From Bacteroides sp. CAG:545 (GTDB taxonomy: Bacteria; Bacteroidota; Bacteroidia; Bacteroidales; UBA932), in the NCBI GenBank assembly GCA_000432515.1, contig HF996020.1, positions 29,675-72,698 of the forward strand: a stretch of DNA of 43,024 bases, in the 5' to 3' direction. The notes under the pieces were generated by a model, which was not told the origin of the DNA, did no database searches, and worked only from the letters and a program-made list of their open reading frames with translations. This document shows, piece after piece, positions 42,629-43,024 of the stretch. Each line of letters starts with the position of its first letter. Within the stretch, counting starts at the first letter, position 1. A program made the position numbers and the translations under genes.

Positions 42629-43024
42629 ATGCTGCTGCCAATCTTGTCCCATCATAGCGATGTTCGCCCTGTACATTGGGCGTGACGCGTAATTGGCTAT
42701 GTATTAGCGTTTTAGGTGATTTCAGAGTTGTGGAAATACTAACTCTGAAAATGGCTAAATGCTTGTTGCTCAGCTATTTTCAGGTCACGCTATATGCCGC
42801 TGAACTCCTGGTCTGTACGGCAACAAGAAGCCCCTCAACTCTTTTGCTCTCACGCCCGAAGGGTTAGCAGGCATCTTCAGATGCCGGGCCGAAGCTGGCG
42901 GGCAGGGAAAGCCATTGCGGCGATGGAAAGCCCGTAGGCCCTGATCGCCCCTTTGAAAAGGGGGTTGGGGGGATTGAGATAAGCAAGTCCCCACAGGGGC
43001 AACCTTGTTGCCGGCTACAATGGC
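42629..43024. other. Gene-free, hairpin-rich region at the window end
   Basis: No convincing coding sequence. Inverted repeats include CGCCC/GGGCG (42665-42669, 42678-42682), TTTCAGAGTT/AACTCTGAAA (42720-42729, 42741-42750), GGCATCT/AGATGCC (42870-42876, 42879-42885), CCCCTTT/AAAGGGG (42948-42954, 42957-42963), CCCC/GGGG (42989-42992, 42996-42999) and GGCAAC/GTTGCC (42998-43003, 43007-43012). The part after about 42785 is also GC-richer than the preceding spacer. A dispersed repeat or structured RNA continuing beyond the window is possible; I do not recognise a known RNA family. Confidence 0.4.

Noticed and set aside
42785..42994. Minus-strand 69-codon frame with a PQPPFQRGD segment
   Set aside because: It lies over several hairpins, has no ribosome-binding context and reads like translated repeat sequence; not called as a gene.

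Overview
The window comes from a Bacteroidota chromosome, most probably a gut-type Bacteroidales. The evidence is a Sus-type SusC/SusD starch locus, an Mfa/FimA-type fimbrial operon, BACON and carboxypeptidase-regulatory-like domains, many lipoprotein signal peptides, little use of strong Shine-Dalgarno sites, and several matches to the Bacteroidota promoter pattern (TTTG, about 20 bp, TAnnTTTG). Genus cannot be fixed from the sequence alone.

Layout. (1) 1-8155 is a housekeeping block: the 3' part of dut, murF, then on the minus strand obgE and a PAP2-family phosphatase, then nhaA (+), a large DUF5686/carboxypeptidase-regulatory-like protein (-) and purN (+). (2) 8156-17371 is a fimbrial operon. 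It has a 406-bp leader region with a good promoter, a G9 tract and a 27-bp tandem duplication. Six genes follow: a DUF3575/OmpA-like protein split by an in-frame amber codon, a DUF5119 lipoprotein, three fimbrillin-family lipoproteins and a large DUF4906 putative tip protein. An intrinsic terminator closes it. (3) 17439-18781 (-) is a compact three-gene cassette that reads as a toxin-antitoxin-chaperone (TAC) system: RelE/HigB-like toxin, XRE antitoxin with a C-terminal tail, and a SecB-like protein. (4) 18790-20158 holds an alpha/beta hydrolase flanked on both sides by a family of TTGTCCG/CGGACAA hairpins. (5) 20159-24584 (-) encodes a 4-alpha-glucanotransferase and a LytS/LytTR-type two-component pair. 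(6) 24795-42620 (+) is a starch/maltodextrin utilisation locus: MFS sugar transporter, SusC, SusD, two SusE/F-like lipoproteins, an internal terminator, then a BACON-GH13, a GH53 endo-galactanase, a GH13 amylase, a SusA-like GH13 frameshifted by a 38-bp tandem duplication, a GH97 SusB-like glucosidase, and a terminator. (7) 42621-43024 is hairpin-rich sequence with no convincing gene.

How the parts fit. The + strand PUL would bind starch at the surface (SusD/E/F and lipoprotein GH13s), import oligosaccharides (SusC), degrade them in the periplasm (SusA-like, GH97), move maltose inward (MFS) and disproportionate it in the cytosol (MalQ). The adjacent LytS/LytTR pair is a candidate regulator. 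The points most worth a second look are the TAC cassette, the reversible-looking 38-bp duplication in the SusA-like gene, the amber codon and repeat-rich leader of the fimbrial operon, and the hairpin family around the hydrolase.
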